This document shows, in pieces, positions 8,344 to 17,388 of a stretch of DNA of 64,000 nt. This DNA comes from an uncultured Formosa sp. (GTDB lineage: Bacteria; Bacteroidota; Bacteroidia; Flavobacteriales; Flavobacteriaceae): contig NZ_CANMTH010000004.1 of NCBI RefSeq assembly GCF_947500765.1, forward strand, positions 310,001 through 374,000, given 5' to 3'. Within the stretch, counting starts at the first letter, position 1. Each line of letters begins with the position of its first letter. Both the position numbers and the translations under genes were made by a program. The notes beneath the pieces are model-generated. The model ran no database searches. It was given only the letters and a program-made list of their open reading frames with translations, and was not told the origin of the DNA.

Positions 8344-9366
8344 ATGGAAACATTATATATAAAATCGACAACTGCCCGTAAAATGATTAACGATCTTCAA
8401 GAACACCTTGGAGGTACAACTTCTTCTATAAATAAAGAATACGTGCTAACGGTAGATAATAATTTGGCTGTGGGTACAATTAGCGCCGTAAGTATTAAAA
8501 AAAGCATTACCTATATTGCTTTCGATATAGAGTTTAAAAAAGATTTTAAATTAGTAAATACCATATTAAAATCTTCTCCTATATATTTCACATATTGTTC
8601 TGAGGGGCATGTAGAACACAGTTTTTCTCTTACAGGAAAAACAAATACGTTAGATGCATTCCAAACAGCTATAGTAAGAAGTGGAGAAACAGTAAATAAT
8701 GTATATCATTTTGTAAAAGATACGGCATTCAATTTCTCTACAATTGTCGTTAGTACTGATGATGTGTCTTTAGCGAATAATGATTTAAACTCTAAACTAA
8801 ATCAGATTTTCACTAGTAATAACAACACACCTCATTTTATGTATTTTGGGTCTTACAACCTTAAAATATTGGAAAAAATTAAGCAATTAGAAGCAATTAG
8901 TCAACAAGGTGTGGTTAGACGTTTGTTAATAGAAAGTACTGTACAAACTATTTTAGCACTAGAAATTCAACAACATACAGACGATGTCGAGTTTGCTAAA
9001 AATAGATTTGGATCGTTAAATAAAGAGGAAATGGAAACGGTTAAAGATGTATCTCTGTTTATAACAAACTATCCTGAAAAACAATACACTTTAAAGTATT
9101 TAAGTACAAAATCAGGATTAACACCTTCAAAATTACAAGAAGGGTTTAAATTATTACATGACAGAACAGTAACAGATTTTATTAGAAACGTACGTGTAGA
9201 AACTGCTGAAAATCTTATAAAAACAACAGATTTAAATATTTCTGAAATTGTGTACACCGTAGGATTAACAAGCAGAAGTTATTTTTCTAAAATATTTAAA
9301 GAAAAATATAACTGTAGTCCTAAACAATACCAGGATAACCAAAATTCGTTAGCTGCAACAGCATAA
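8344..9366 (+). CDS. AraC family transcriptional regulator, 340 aa
   Basis: The C-terminal 95 residues carry the two AraC helix-turn-helix motifs: YTLKYLSTKSGLTPSKLQEG and, after the linker helix, ISEIVYTVGLTSRSYFSKIF, ending KYNCSPKQY. The N-terminal 240 residues are soluble and match no sensor domain I can name. The length fits flavobacterial AraC proteins found next to stress genes. Its targets cannot be read from the sequence. The cluster of small stress proteins to the left is a plausible regulon by position only. Confidence 0.9.
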   Translation: METLYIKSTTARKMINDLQEHLGGTTSSINKEYVLTVDNNLAVGTISAVSIKKSITYIAFDIEFKKDFKLVNTILKSSPIYFTYCSEGHVEHSFSLTGKTNTLDAFQTAIVRSGETVNNVYHFVKDTAFNFSTIVVSTDDVSLANNDLNSKLNQIFTSNNNTPHFMYFGSYNLKILEKIKQLEAISQQGVVRRLLIESTVQTILALEIQQHTDDVEFAKNRFGSLNKEEMETVKDVSLFITNYPEKQYTLKYLSTKSGLTPSKLQEGFKLLHDRTVTDFIRNVRVETAENLIKTTDLNISEIVYTVGLTSRSYFSKIFKEKYNCSPKQYQDNQNSLAATA

Positions 9367-9375
9367 CCTATATAT

Positions 9376-9413
9376 AAAAAATCGCCCATATAATTAATTG
9401 TATGGGCGATTTT
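9376..9413 (+). terminator. Terminator of the AraC-type gene
   Basis: An 11-bp stem AATCGCCCATA/TATGGGCGATT with a 10-base loop and a flanking T-run lies 13 bp after the stop. Confidence 0.85.
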
Positions 9414-9460
9414 GCATTTTATAATATATTAGAACAACAAATACCTTCACTCTTTTAATA

Positions 9461-9501
9461 AAACAAAAGCGGTCATCTAAATTAGATGACCGCTTTTGTT
9501 T
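9461..9501. terminator. Terminator of rho (20-bp inverted repeat)
   Basis: A 20-bp perfect inverted repeat is centred on base 9481, with core GCGGTCATCTAA and A/T-rich outer ends. It lies 22 bp beyond the rho stop and probably ends rho on the minus strand. It could also act as a second stop for the AraC gene. Confidence 0.8.
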
Positions 9502-9523
9502 ATATACAATTAAGAGTATTTCT

Positions 9524-11278
9524 CTAACTATTCATAGAAATTAAAAACTCTTCGTTGTTTTTGGTTTTCTTAAAGCGATCGTTAATAAATTCCATTGCTT
9601 CAACCGGATTCATATCGGCTAGGTATTTACGCATAATCCACATACGTTGTATCGTGGTTTCGTCTAATAAGATATCATCACGACGTGTACTAGAAGATAT
9701 TAAATCGATAGCAGGGAAAATTCTACGGTTAGCAATACGTCTGTCTAATTGTAGCTCCATGTTACCTGTTCCTTTAAATTCTTCGAAAATAACTTCGTCC
9801 ATTTTAGAACCTGTATCTGTAAGTGCTGTAGCAATAATAGATAACGATCCTCCATTTTCGATGTTACGAGCTGCACCAAAGAAACGTTTTGGTTTATGTA
9901 ATGCATTAGCATCTACACCTCCACTTAATATTTTACCAGAAGCGGGTTGCACTGTGTTATAAGCACGTGCTAAACGTGTAATCGAGTCTAATAAGATAAC
10001 GACATCATGACCACATTCTACTAAACGTTTCGCTTTTTCTAAAACAATATTTGCAATTTTTACGTGCTCGTGTGCTTCTTTATCAAATGTAGATGCTACA
10101 ACTTCACCACGTACATTACGTTGCATATCTGTAACTTCTTCAGGACGCTCATCAATTAATAAAATAATTTGATACACTTCTGGGTGATTTGCTGCAATGG
10201 CATTTGCAATGTCTTTTAACAACATTGTTTTACCTGTTTTAGGTTGCGACACAATCATACCACGTTGTCCTTTTCCTATTGGACAAAATAAATCCATGAT
10301 ACGTGTAGAAATTGTACTTTGTTTTTCGGCTAAAATGAATTTTTCTTGAGGAAATAAAGGTGTTAAGTGTTCAAAAGAAACACGGTCTCTAACCACATTA
10401 GGATGCTGACCGTTAATTTTACTAACTTTTATTAATGGGAAATATTTTTCTCCTTCTTTAGGTGGTCTTACCTGTCCTAAAACAGTATCTCCTGTTTTTA
10501 ATCCGAATAAACGAATTTGAGATTGAGACACATAAATATCATCTGGAGATGATAAATAATTATAATCAGACGATCTTAAAAACCCATAACCATCTTGCAT
10601 AATATCTAAAACACCTTCACTTTCAATAATGGCATCAAACTCATATTCTGGTTCTCTGTAACGGTTTCTAGTGTCCTTGTTGCCGTTATTATTAACAGGG
10701 TGTTGATTTCCATTAGATTTATTATTCTGTCTTGGGTTTGGAGAATCTTTCTTTTGATTTGGATTTTCTCGTTTTGGACGATTTGGCTGATTTTCCTTTT
10801 TAGGAACATTTGGCGTTTTATCATCTTTACTTGCAACCGTTGGCTTATCTTCTTTTGCTTGTGGAGCTTTTGCTGCTACAGGCCTCGGATTAGGCTTTCG
10901 TTGTACTGGTTGTCTTTTTACAGGAGTAGCTTTAGGTACATCCTTTTCTTCTGGAGTAGAAGCGACTACTTCTGGGGCAACTTCAGAAACGGGTTCAGGA
11001 GTTGTATCTGTACTTGTATTTGGTTTTACCGCCTTTGCTGGAACACGTTTTTTTACACGCTCACGTTTAGGTTTTGGTGCTTCTTCTTTAGGAGCTACGG
11101 TATCTTTTATATCTGTTTTGGCTTCTATAACCGCTTTAGGGTTTGCCGCTTGATGATCTAATACTTGATATACTAAATCGAGTTTTTTAAGAGTACGAAA
11201 CTTAGGGATATTTAATTTTTTTGCTATATCCTGTAACTCAGGAAGTTTCATTTCTTTTAATTGAGTGATTTCAAACAT
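9524..11278 (-). CDS. rho: Transcription termination factor Rho with long basic linker, 584 aa
   Basis: Rho_N occupies residues 1-45 ([20 protein letters not shown]). Residues about 50-215 are a low-complexity linker rich in Pro, Lys, Asn, Ala and Arg. The cold-shock RNA-binding domain starts near 219 ([16 protein letters not shown]), and the ATPase shows Walker A SQPKTGKT (Lys350), Walker [17 protein letters not shown] and the R-loop region [13 protein letters not shown]. coli Rho is 419 residues; the excess is almost entirely the linker, a known feature of Bacteroidota Rho. Rho is a hexameric RNA helicase that ends unprotected transcripts. The gene is monocistronic and divergent from the DUF4293 gene. 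Confidence 0.97.
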   Translation of the reverse strand: MFEITQLKEMKLPELQDIAKKLNIPKFRTLKKLDLVYQVLDHQAANPKAVIEAKTDIKDTVAPKEEAPKPKRERVKKRVPAKAVKPNTSTDTTPEPVSEVAPEVVASTPEEKDVPKATPVKRQPVQRKPNPRPVAAKAPQAKEDKPTVASKDDKTPNVPKKENQPNRPKRENPNQKKDSPNPRQNNKSNGNQHPVNNNGNKDTRNRYREPEYEFDAIIESEGVLDIMQDGYGFLRSSDYNYLSSPDDIYVSQSQIRLFGLKTGDTVLGQVRPPKEGEKYFPLIKVSKINGQHPNVVRDRVSFEHLTPLFPQEKFILAEKQSTISTRIMDLFCPIGKGQRGMIVSQPKTGKTMLLKDIANAIAANHPEVYQIILLIDERPEEVTDMQRNVRGEVVASTFDKEAHEHVKIANIVLEKAKRLVECGHDVVILLDSITRLARAYNTVQPASGKILSGGVDANALHKPKRFFGAARNIENGGSLSIIATALTDTGSKMDEVIFEEFKGTGNMELQLDRRIANRRIFPAIDLISSSTRRDDILLDETTIQRMWIMRKYLADMNPVEAMEFINDRFKKTKNNEEFLISMNS

Positions 11279-11447
11279 TGATGTTCAATTGAATATTTGA
11301 TTAGAATTTAAATATTGAATTATTCTGAAGAAAATATAATCTTATTCTGAAGAATTAACAATCTAAAACAAAGAGTGTTGTACATTGTTATTGCAATTAT
11401 ACAACTTTTATTTTAATTTTTTATATAAATAATCTCAAAGAAACTGC

Positions 11448-11455
11448 TATTTTTG
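11448..11455 (+). promoter_or_regulatory. Candidate -7 element for the DUF4293 gene
   Basis: TATTTTTG matches TAnnTTTG and lies 22 bp before the ATG at 11478. The -33 position has only T-rich sequence. Confidence 0.4.
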
Positions 11456-11477
11456 TAATCTAGTTTATAAAAAACGA

Positions 11478-11888
11478 ATGATACAACGCATACAAACTAT
11501 ATATCTTTTATTAGCAGCCATTATAAGTGGCGGACTTATATTTGTCTTCAATTTATGGGCAGATACAGAAGGTAGTTTAGTATTTGCAAAAGACAACATG
11601 ATGTGTTTAGCCTTATTTTTAGGATCGGCACTACTGTCTTTAGTATCTATATTTATGTATTCAAATAGAAAGCTTCAATTTGTATTGGGGCGCCTAAACA
11701 TTATATTAAACTTTTTTTTAATAGTGTTTTTCGTGTATCAATCTCTAAACATATCTGGAGAAACTAACGTTTCAGAGAAAGGTATTGGGATGTTCCTTCC
11801 TATTATTTCTATCGTGTTATTAGTGTTAGCTAATAAGGCCATTAAGAAGGATGAAGATCTTGTAAAATCTGTAGATAGATTACGTTAA
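11478..11888 (+). CDS. DUF4293 family membrane protein, 136 aa
   Basis: The 136-residue protein starts MIQRIQTIYLLLAAI, has four hydrophobic helices (about 5-27, 42-62, 70-88, 104-120) and ends in a basic SVDRLR tail. This start, helix count and tail are characteristic of DUF4293, a Bacteroidota-specific inner-membrane family usually found next to rho. No function is known. The rho neighbourhood is conserved in relatives, but a functional link has not been shown. Confidence 0.88.
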   Translation: MIQRIQTIYLLLAAIISGGLIFVFNLWADTEGSLVFAKDNMMCLALFLGSALLSLVSIFMYSNRKLQFVLGRLNIILNFFLIVFFVYQSLNISGETNVSEKGIGMFLPIISIVLLVLANKAIKKDEDLVKSVDRLR

Positions 11889-11918
11889 ACCTTATATCTT
11901 AGTAGTATTAGTGCGTGT

Positions 11919-11948
11919 AAAAACCCGGAGGTTGTGCTTCGGGTTTTA
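11919..11948 (+). terminator. Terminator after DUF4293 gene
   Basis: AAAACCCGgAG pairs with CTTCGGGTTTT (one G-T pair) around a 6-base loop, followed by ATTTTTT. It overlaps the 3' end of the convergent phosphoesterase gene. Confidence 0.75.
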
Positions 11949-12437
11949 TTTTTTAAATTCTATTACTTCTAAATCTTTTATCTCTGTCCCTTCTATCGTG
12001 AAGCGTAACATGGTTCGCACCTTATGAAATCCGTATTTCCCAATAGCACCTGGATTCATGTGTAATAATTTCAATTTTTTATCGGGCATTACCTTTAAAA
12101 TATGAGAGTGTCCACAAATAAAAAGTCGTGGCGGATTCTTATAAATCTCATCTCTAACCAATACATTATATCTATTTGGATATCCACCAATATGAGTAAT
12201 CCAAACATCTACGCCCTCACACATAAATCTATTATTTTCAGGAAACACTTGACGTACTTTAGCATCATCTATATTCCCGTAAACGGCACGAAGTGGCTTT
12301 AACGCTTCAATAGCATCTGTTACTTTTAAATCGCCTATATCACCGGCATGCCAAACCTCATCTGCTTGTTTAACATATTTCAATACGTCGTCATCAATAT
12401 AACTATGCGTATCAGATAGTAAAAGGATTTTTGTCAT
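11946..12437 (-). CDS. YfcE/MJ0936-type metallophosphoesterase, 163 aa
   Basis: The family metal ligands are visible in order: LLSDTHS (Asp8, His10), HAGDIGD (about 31-37), VYGNIDD, THIGGYP and the C-terminal FICGHSH. The length is typical of the compact calcineurin-like YfcE/MJ0936 phosphodiesterases, which hydrolyse phosphodiesters with Mn2+ or Ni2+. The physiological substrate is usually unknown. It is divergent from truA, with the truA promoter lying just beyond its start. Confidence 0.9.
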   Translation of the reverse strand: MTKILLLSDTHSYIDDDVLKYVKQADEVWHAGDIGDLKVTDAIEALKPLRAVYGNIDDAKVRQVFPENNRFMCEGVDVWITHIGGYPNRYNVLVRDEIYKNPPRLFICGHSHILKVMPDKKLKLLHMNPGAIGKYGFHKVRTMLRFTIEGTEIKDLEVIEFKK

Positions 12438-12447
12438 TAAGAGAATA

Positions 12448-12482
12448 TTGTGAGTTCAAACTAGTAAAACTAATTATCTTTG
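12448..12482 (+). promoter_or_regulatory. Promoter of truA (TTG...TATCTTTG)
   Basis: TTG at 12448-12450 and TATCTTTG at 12475-12482 are separated by 24 bp, slightly longer than usual. The -7 box is an exact consensus match. Transcription would start near 12488, downstream of the in-frame ATG at 12431, so translation must begin further in. Confidence 0.65.
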
Positions 12483-12511
12483 TAGATTCAATAACAAAAA
12501 TACGATTATTC

Positions 12512-13255
12512 TTGAGATATTTTTTAGAACTTTCTTACAACGGAACAGCTTATCACGGTTGGCAAAACCAGCCTAATGCCATTTCTGTACAAGAGGTTAT
12601 AGAAACCGCTTTATCTGTAATTTTAAAAGAAAAAATTGAGATAATGGGTGCTGGAAGAACAGATACGGGCGTGCATGCAAAACAAATGTTTGCTCACTTT
12701 GATTTTGAAGGAGAATTTAACAATACAGAATTACTGTACAAATTAAATTCGTTTTTACCCAAAGACGTGGCTTTACACCGTATTTTTAAAGTAAAACCAG
12801 ATGCGCACACTCGTTTTCATGCAGAAAGCAGAACGTATCTTTATCGTATTGCATTACAAAAAAATGTTTTTAATTTTGAATCAGCCTATTGGGTAAAACC
12901 TAAATTAAATATAAAAAACATGATTGCGGCTGCTAATTTGTTATTGGACTATAAAGATTTTCAGTGCTTTTCTAAAACGAATACCGATGTAAAAACGTTT
13001 AATTGTAATATTATGTCCGTAAATTTAGAGGTTGTAGAAACAGAACTACACTTTACAATTACAGCCGATAGATTTTTAAGAAACATGGTTCGTGCCATAG
13101 TTGGCACCTTAATAAATGTTGGTTTAGAAAAACTTGAAGTAGACGATATTCACCGTATTATCTCGTCTAAAAACAGAAGCGAAGCAGGATATTCTGTACC
13201 TGCGAAAGGCCTGTATTTAACTCATATAATTTACCCAGAATCGATAGTATTATAA
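12512..13255 (+). CDS. truA: tRNA pseudouridine(38-40) synthase TruA, 247 aa, TTG start
   Basis: TruA isomerises uridines 38-40 in the tRNA anticodon arm. The catalytic segment GAGRTDTGVHA contains the essential Asp. Other family motifs are YNGTAYHGWQNQP near the N-terminus, RFHAESRTYLYRI and RFLRNMVRAIVG. Relatives begin MRYFxExSYNG, which places the start at the TTG at 12512. The in-frame ATG at 12431 adds 27 unrelated residues and lies upstream of the promoter's -7 box, so it is rejected. The ABC exporter starts on the base after the stop, indicating an operon. Confidence 0.93.
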   Translation: MRYFLELSYNGTAYHGWQNQPNAISVQEVIETALSVILKEKIEIMGAGRTDTGVHAKQMFAHFDFEGEFNNTELLYKLNSFLPKDVALHRIFKVKPDAHTRFHAESRTYLYRIALQKNVFNFESAYWVKPKLNIKNMIAAANLLLDYKDFQCFSKTNTDVKTFNCNIMSVNLEVVETELHFTITADRFLRNMVRAIVGTLINVGLEKLEVDDIHRIISSKNRSEAGYSVPAKGLYLTHIIYPESIVL

Positions 13256-15022
13256 ATGGATACCACACAAAAAAATAATTTTAATCTTAGTTTATTCAAA
13301 CGTCTTTTAGAATATATAAAACCGTACAACAAAGTATTTTTCGGGGTTTTTATATCTGTTGTTTTATTAGCATTTTTTAGTGCGTTAAGACCATATATTC
13401 TTCAGCAGGCTATAGATAATAATATTGCAACTAAAACACTTGAAGGCTTCTTCCCGTACATTTTAATTATGTTAGCGCTCTTGGTCTTCGAAGTCTTTTT
13501 TCAGCTTATATTTATATATTATTCGGGTTGGTTAGGACAAAGTGTTGTAAAAGATATTCGTGTAAAATTATTTAACCATATGCTACGTTTTAAAATGAAG
13601 TATTACGACAATTCTTCTGTTGGCGTACTCATTACCCGTTCGGTAACCGATATGGAACGTATTGCCGATATTTTTGGTGAAGGTTTATTCATGATTTTTA
13701 GAGACTCTTTAACTATGGTTGTTGTAGCAGGAGTTATGGTATTTATAAATTGGAAACTAAGCATTATAGTATTCTTAATGCTACCATTGGTTTTATACGC
13801 CACACGTATCTTTCAAAAATATATGAAGAAGGCTTTTGAAGAAGTACGTACAGAAATTTCTAACTTAAATTCTTTTGTTCAGGAACGTGTTACTGGAATG
13901 AAAATACTACAGTTATTTACACGTGAAAAAACCGAATACAAGCACTTTAAAGCCATAAACGAACGTCATAAAAAAGGCTGGTTAAAAACAGTGTGGTACA
14001 ACTCCATCTTCTTCCCTATCGCAGAACTTTCCGGTTCTATAACTATTGGATTAGTGGCTTGGTATGGCGGTTTAGATGCTGTAATGCAAAACTCATCGTC
14101 TTTAGGAGATTTAACGGCTTTTGTAATGATGATTCCTATGTTATTTAGACCATTACGCCAAATTGCAGATAAGTTTAACACCTTTCAAATGGGTATGGTT
14201 GCAGCAACACGAGTTTTTAAAGTGATAGATACGAGGTCTCAAATTGATGATTCTGGAACTTTAATTGCAAATCAGTTTAAAGGAGACATTTCGTTTAAAA
14301 ACGTACGATTTAGTTATATTGAAGACGAAGTGGTTTTAAAAGACATTTCGCTTGATGTTAAAGCTGGACAAACCGTAGCCATTGTTGGAGCTACTGGGGC
14401 TGGAAAATCGACAATTATAAACTTATTAAATCGTTTTTATGAAATTGATAGTGGTGAAATTGATATAGATTCTACAAATATTAAAACGTTTACTTTAGAA
14501 TCTTTACGATCTCAAATTGCGGTTGTACTTCAAGATGTATTTTTGTTTGCTGATACTATTTTAAACAACATTACCTTAAATAATCCAAATATTACAGAAG
14601 AGCAAGTCACACAAGCAGCTAAAGATATTGGTGTACACGATTTTATTTCGAGCTTACCAAACGGCTATAATTATAACGTTAAAGAGCGTGGTGTTATGCT
14701 GTCTTCTGGTCAGCGACAATTAATTTCGTTTCTACGTGCTTATGTTACTAATCCAAGTATTTTAGTATTAGATGAAGCGACTTCTTCTGTAGATTCGTAT
14801 TCAGAACAACTCATTCAAAATGCGACAGATAAAATCACAAAAGGGAGAACATCTATCGTTATTGCTCACCGTTTAGCAACTATTATTAAAGCCGATAAAA
14901 TTATCGTTATGGATGCTGGCAAAATTGTAGAACAAGGTACACATAACGAACTTCTTAAAACAGAAAACGGGTATTACAAAAACCTATACGAAGTACAGTT
15001 TATAAAAGAAATTTCGGCCTAA
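13256..15022 (+). CDS. MsbA-like ABC exporter (fused permease/ATPase), 588 aa
   Basis: A half-transporter with an N-terminal six-helix exporter domain (about 1-320) and a C-terminal ATPase. Walker A is GATGAGKST (Lys384), the signature is the slightly degenerate LSSGQRQ (about 482; consensus LSGGQ), Walker B is ILVLDEATSSVD, and the H-loop is IAHRLAT. It would work as a homodimer or heterodimer exporting lipid, peptide or drug. MsbA-like is a structural label, as the substrate cannot be read. It abuts truA and overlaps the convergent cdaA by four bases at the 3' ends. Confidence 0.92.
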   Translation: MDTTQKNNFNLSLFKRLLEYIKPYNKVFFGVFISVVLLAFFSALRPYILQQAIDNNIATKTLEGFFPYILIMLALLVFEVFFQLIFIYYSGWLGQSVVKDIRVKLFNHMLRFKMKYYDNSSVGVLITRSVTDMERIADIFGEGLFMIFRDSLTMVVVAGVMVFINWKLSIIVFLMLPLVLYATRIFQKYMKKAFEEVRTEISNLNSFVQERVTGMKILQLFTREKTEYKHFKAINERHKKGWLKTVWYNSIFFPIAELSGSITIGLVAWYGGLDAVMQNSSSLGDLTAFVMMIPMLFRPLRQIADKFNTFQMGMVAATRVFKVIDTRSQIDDSGTLIANQFKGDISFKNVRFSYIEDEVVLKDISLDVKAGQTVAIVGATGAGKSTIINLLNRFYEIDSGEIDIDSTNIKTFTLESLRSQIAVVLQDVFLFADTILNNITLNNPNITEEQVTQAAKDIGVHDFISSLPNGYNYNVKERGVMLSSGQRQLISFLRAYVTNPSILVLDEATSSVDSYSEQLIQNATDKITKGRTSIVIAHRLATIIKADKIIVMDAGKIVEQGTHNELLKTENGYYKNLYEVQFIKEISA

Positions 15023-15804
15023 ACGAGATCGTTTTTAATTAATTCTTTTAATTCTGTAATGGTTTCAAACATTATAAATTCTCCGTTTTTAAAATAAGAA
15101 ATCTGTCCAGTTTCTTCACTAACAACAAGCGCTAAAGCATCGGTTTTTTCACAAACACCTACAGCTGCTCTGTGTCGTAATCCAAAACGTTGTGGTAAAT
15201 TTTTATCGTTATTTACGGGTAAAATTACACGCGTTGCTTTTATAATGTTATCAGCGATAATGATAGCACCATCGTGTAATGGACTATTTTTAAAAAAAAT
15301 ACTTTCTATAATTGGTTCTGTAACCTTAATATTCATATCATCTCCCGTATGCGCTAAGAAATCTAGATTATTATTACGTTCAAAAACAATTAAAGCACCT
15401 GTATTTGTCGATGCCATTTTAGTACAAGCAGAGAGAATTGCATCGATATTAGTGTTATCACTACTCTCTGTTTTTAGAAATTTTAGCTGTTTAAACAAAT
15501 GACTGCTCTTACTAAAATTTGTAGATCCAATCATTAACAAAAACTTACGGAGTTCTTGCTGAAAAACAACAATTAAAGCAAACATCCCTACACTAATAAA
15601 GCCTCCAAGAATATTACTTAACAATTGCATATGTAAAGCTTCTGTAACCTTCCAAATAATGTAAATAATAACAATACCTATAAAAATATTAATGGCCACT
15701 GTTCCTTTTACCAGTTTGTAAACATAGTAGAGTAATAAAGCGACTAGAAACACATCAATAATATCTATTAATGTAAATTTTAAAAGGTCTCTAAAGATTT
15801 CCAA
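15019..15804 (-). CDS. cdaA: Membrane diadenylate cyclase CdaA (c-di-AMP synthase), 261 aa
   Basis: Three N-terminal membrane helices (about 12-30, 37-53, 62-82) precede a DisA_N catalytic domain. The diagnostic motifs are intact: DGA at 178-180 in SPLHDGAIII and RHR at 210-212 in FGLRHRAAVG. The enzyme condenses two ATP to c-di-AMP, a messenger for potassium and osmotic control. In Firmicutes cdaA sits with cdaR and glmM. Here it lies with an unknown lipoprotein gene and folP on the same strand, and no cdaR is visible. Its 3' end overlaps the convergent ABC exporter gene. Confidence 0.95.
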   Translation of the reverse strand: MEIFRDLLKFTLIDIIDVFLVALLLYYVYKLVKGTVAINIFIGIVIIYIIWKVTEALHMQLLSNILGGFISVGMFALIVVFQQELRKFLLMIGSTNFSKSSHLFKQLKFLKTESSDNTNIDAILSACTKMASTNTGALIVFERNNNLDFLAHTGDDMNIKVTEPIIESIFFKNSPLHDGAIIIADNIIKATRVILPVNNDKNLPQRFGLRHRAAVGVCEKTDALALVVSEETGQISYFKNGEFIMFETITELKELIKNDLV

Positions 15805-15838
15805 AGGACTATTTTTTTATAAATGTAACAATCTGTAA

Positions 15839-16483
15839 TTAATATATAAATTCGGTTGTATGTATTAATACTTGCGGATTTTTAACTGTTAAAAGTAAAT
15901 CTTTTATATGTAAATACTCTTGAAAAGTTAATTGATTTTCAAAATTCAAAACAAATACATGACGCTCGTTTGACATAGAATTTAGATGATCGACAAAAGC
16001 ATTAACAGTATATGTTTCTCCTAAGAAAGTGACGCCTTGCATATTAAAAGTTAACACTTCTGCTTGGTTTTCTAATGTTTTTAAATATGTTTCAACCTTA
16101 GTCTCTAAATCGTAATTTACATATGTAAATTCAATAAAACATAACGTTTTTATATTAGGATTAAACGCTGTAAAATAATTTTCTACACCTTTCTTTTTAT
16201 GAGATGCATTTCGCTTTTTTTCCTGTAAACGTATTAATAGAGGAACAGCTTGTTTTAAGGTTAATCGCTTATCTACATTCACCAACCAATTGGTTGTACT
16301 AATTAAGTTTTGTTTATTTAACTCGACACTATCTTCCGCTTTTGTATTATAAAAAATGTATGCTGGAGAAACGTCTAAAATCTCTGTAATTTTAGAATGT
16401 TCTATTTCTGCTAATTTCAATTCTTTATCGTTTGTACAAGAAAAACACAATACTAGAATAAGGATTAAAGATAACTGTTTCAT
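15839..16483 (-). CDS. Unknown lipoprotein between folP and cdaA, 214 aa
   Basis: An N-terminal signal (MKQLSLILILVLCFSC) gives a lipobox with Cys16. The mature part is soluble and mixed alpha/beta, rich in Glu, Lys, Asn and Thr, with no motif I recognise. It lies one base after folP and 34 bp before cdaA on the same strand, so the three are probably one transcription unit. Possible roles (partner of the membrane cyclase, or unrelated) are not decidable from sequence. Confidence 0.75.
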   Translation of the reverse strand: MKQLSLILILVLCFSCTNDKELKLAEIEHSKITEILDVSPAYIFYNTKAEDSVELNKQNLISTTNWLVNVDKRLTLKQAVPLLIRLQEKKRNASHKKKGVENYFTAFNPNIKTLCFIEFTYVNYDLETKVETYLKTLENQAEVLTFNMQGVTFLGETYTVNAFVDHLNSMSNERHVFVLNFENQLTFQEYLHIKDLLLTVKNPQVLIHTTEFIY

Positions 16484-16484
16484 A

Positions 16485-17315
16485 TTATTGTTTTAAAGCA
16501 TTTATAAGCGTTATACATTCCATAGCTTCTTTAACATCGTGCACTCTTAATATAGAACCGCCTTTTTGAAGACAAATTGTATTAATTACCGTAGTGCCAT
16601 TTAAAGCTTCTTGTGGTGTACTTTCTAAAGTTTTATAAATCATCGATTTTCTAGAAACACCAACTAACATTGGCAATCCAGTGATATGTAATAATTCTAA
16701 TTTATTTAATAACTCAAAATTTTGTTGCAAGGTTTTCGAGAATCCAAAACCTGGATCTATTATAATATCTATTATGCCGTGTTCTCTTGCTAAAGCGATA
16801 CGTTCAGAAAAATAGAACAGCATATCTTTTATTAAATCGGTATAATTAGTGTGTTGTTGCATGGTTTTTGGTGTTCCCAACATATGCATCATCACATATG
16901 GCACTTTTAACTTACCTACAGTTTCTAACATTAAAGGATCTAATTGTCCTGCAGAAATATCATTAATTATCGCTGCACCTGCTTCTATACAAGATTTAGC
17001 AACAGTACTCCTAAACGTATCTATAGACAAAATCGCCTCTGGAAAGGTCTTAACTAGCAACTTTACAACAGGCAAAATACGAGCTAACTCTTCAGACTCG
17101 CTAACATGGTCTGCGTTAGGCCTAGAACTATAGGCGCCAACATCTATAAAAGTAGCCCCTGATTCTAACATAGACTGAGCTTGTGTTATAATATCAGCTT
17201 CATTTTTATAGGTTCCGCCATCATAAAAAGAGTCTGGAGTTAAGTTTAAAACCCCCATAACACTTGCGGATGACATATCGATAAGTTGACCTTTGCAGTT
17301 TATTGTTTTATTCAA
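16485..17315 (-). CDS. folP: Dihydropteroate synthase, 276 aa
   Basis: FolP joins p-aminobenzoate to dihydropterin pyrophosphate in folate synthesis. Motifs in order: MGVLNLTPDSFYDGG (pterin site loop), DVGAYSSRP, SIDTFRS, INDISAG, MMHMLGTP, DIIIDPGFGFSKT, VGVSRKSMI and RVHDV. All key segments are intact and the length is normal. The DVGAYSSRP variant replaces the commoner DIGGxSTRP. It heads the minus-strand unit with the lipoprotein and cdaA, and is divergent from the DUF1599 gene. Confidence 0.96.
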   Translation of the reverse strand: MNKTINCKGQLIDMSSASVMGVLNLTPDSFYDGGTYKNEADIITQAQSMLESGATFIDVGAYSSRPNADHVSESEELARILPVVKLLVKTFPEAILSIDTFRSTVAKSCIEAGAAIINDISAGQLDPLMLETVGKLKVPYVMMHMLGTPKTMQQHTNYTDLIKDMLFYFSERIALAREHGIIDIIIDPGFGFSKTLQQNFELLNKLELLHITGLPMLVGVSRKSMIYKTLESTPQEALNGTTVINTICLQKGGSILRVHDVKEAMECITLINALKQ

Positions 17316-17388
17316 AACAGATTAGAAATGTTTAAAGTTTGTTATTCCATTAAATTGTGCGAAATTTACGGAAAATTCGATTCAATTT

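Noticed and set aside
10700..11161. Plus-strand 153-codon frame opposite rho
   Set aside because: It is antisense to the low-complexity rho linker and is Phe/Trp/Cys-rich, as expected for the complement of Lys/Pro/Asn codons.
12431..12511. N-terminal extension of truA from an ATG at 12431
   Set aside because: It lies upstream of the promoter -7 box and does not resemble any TruA.
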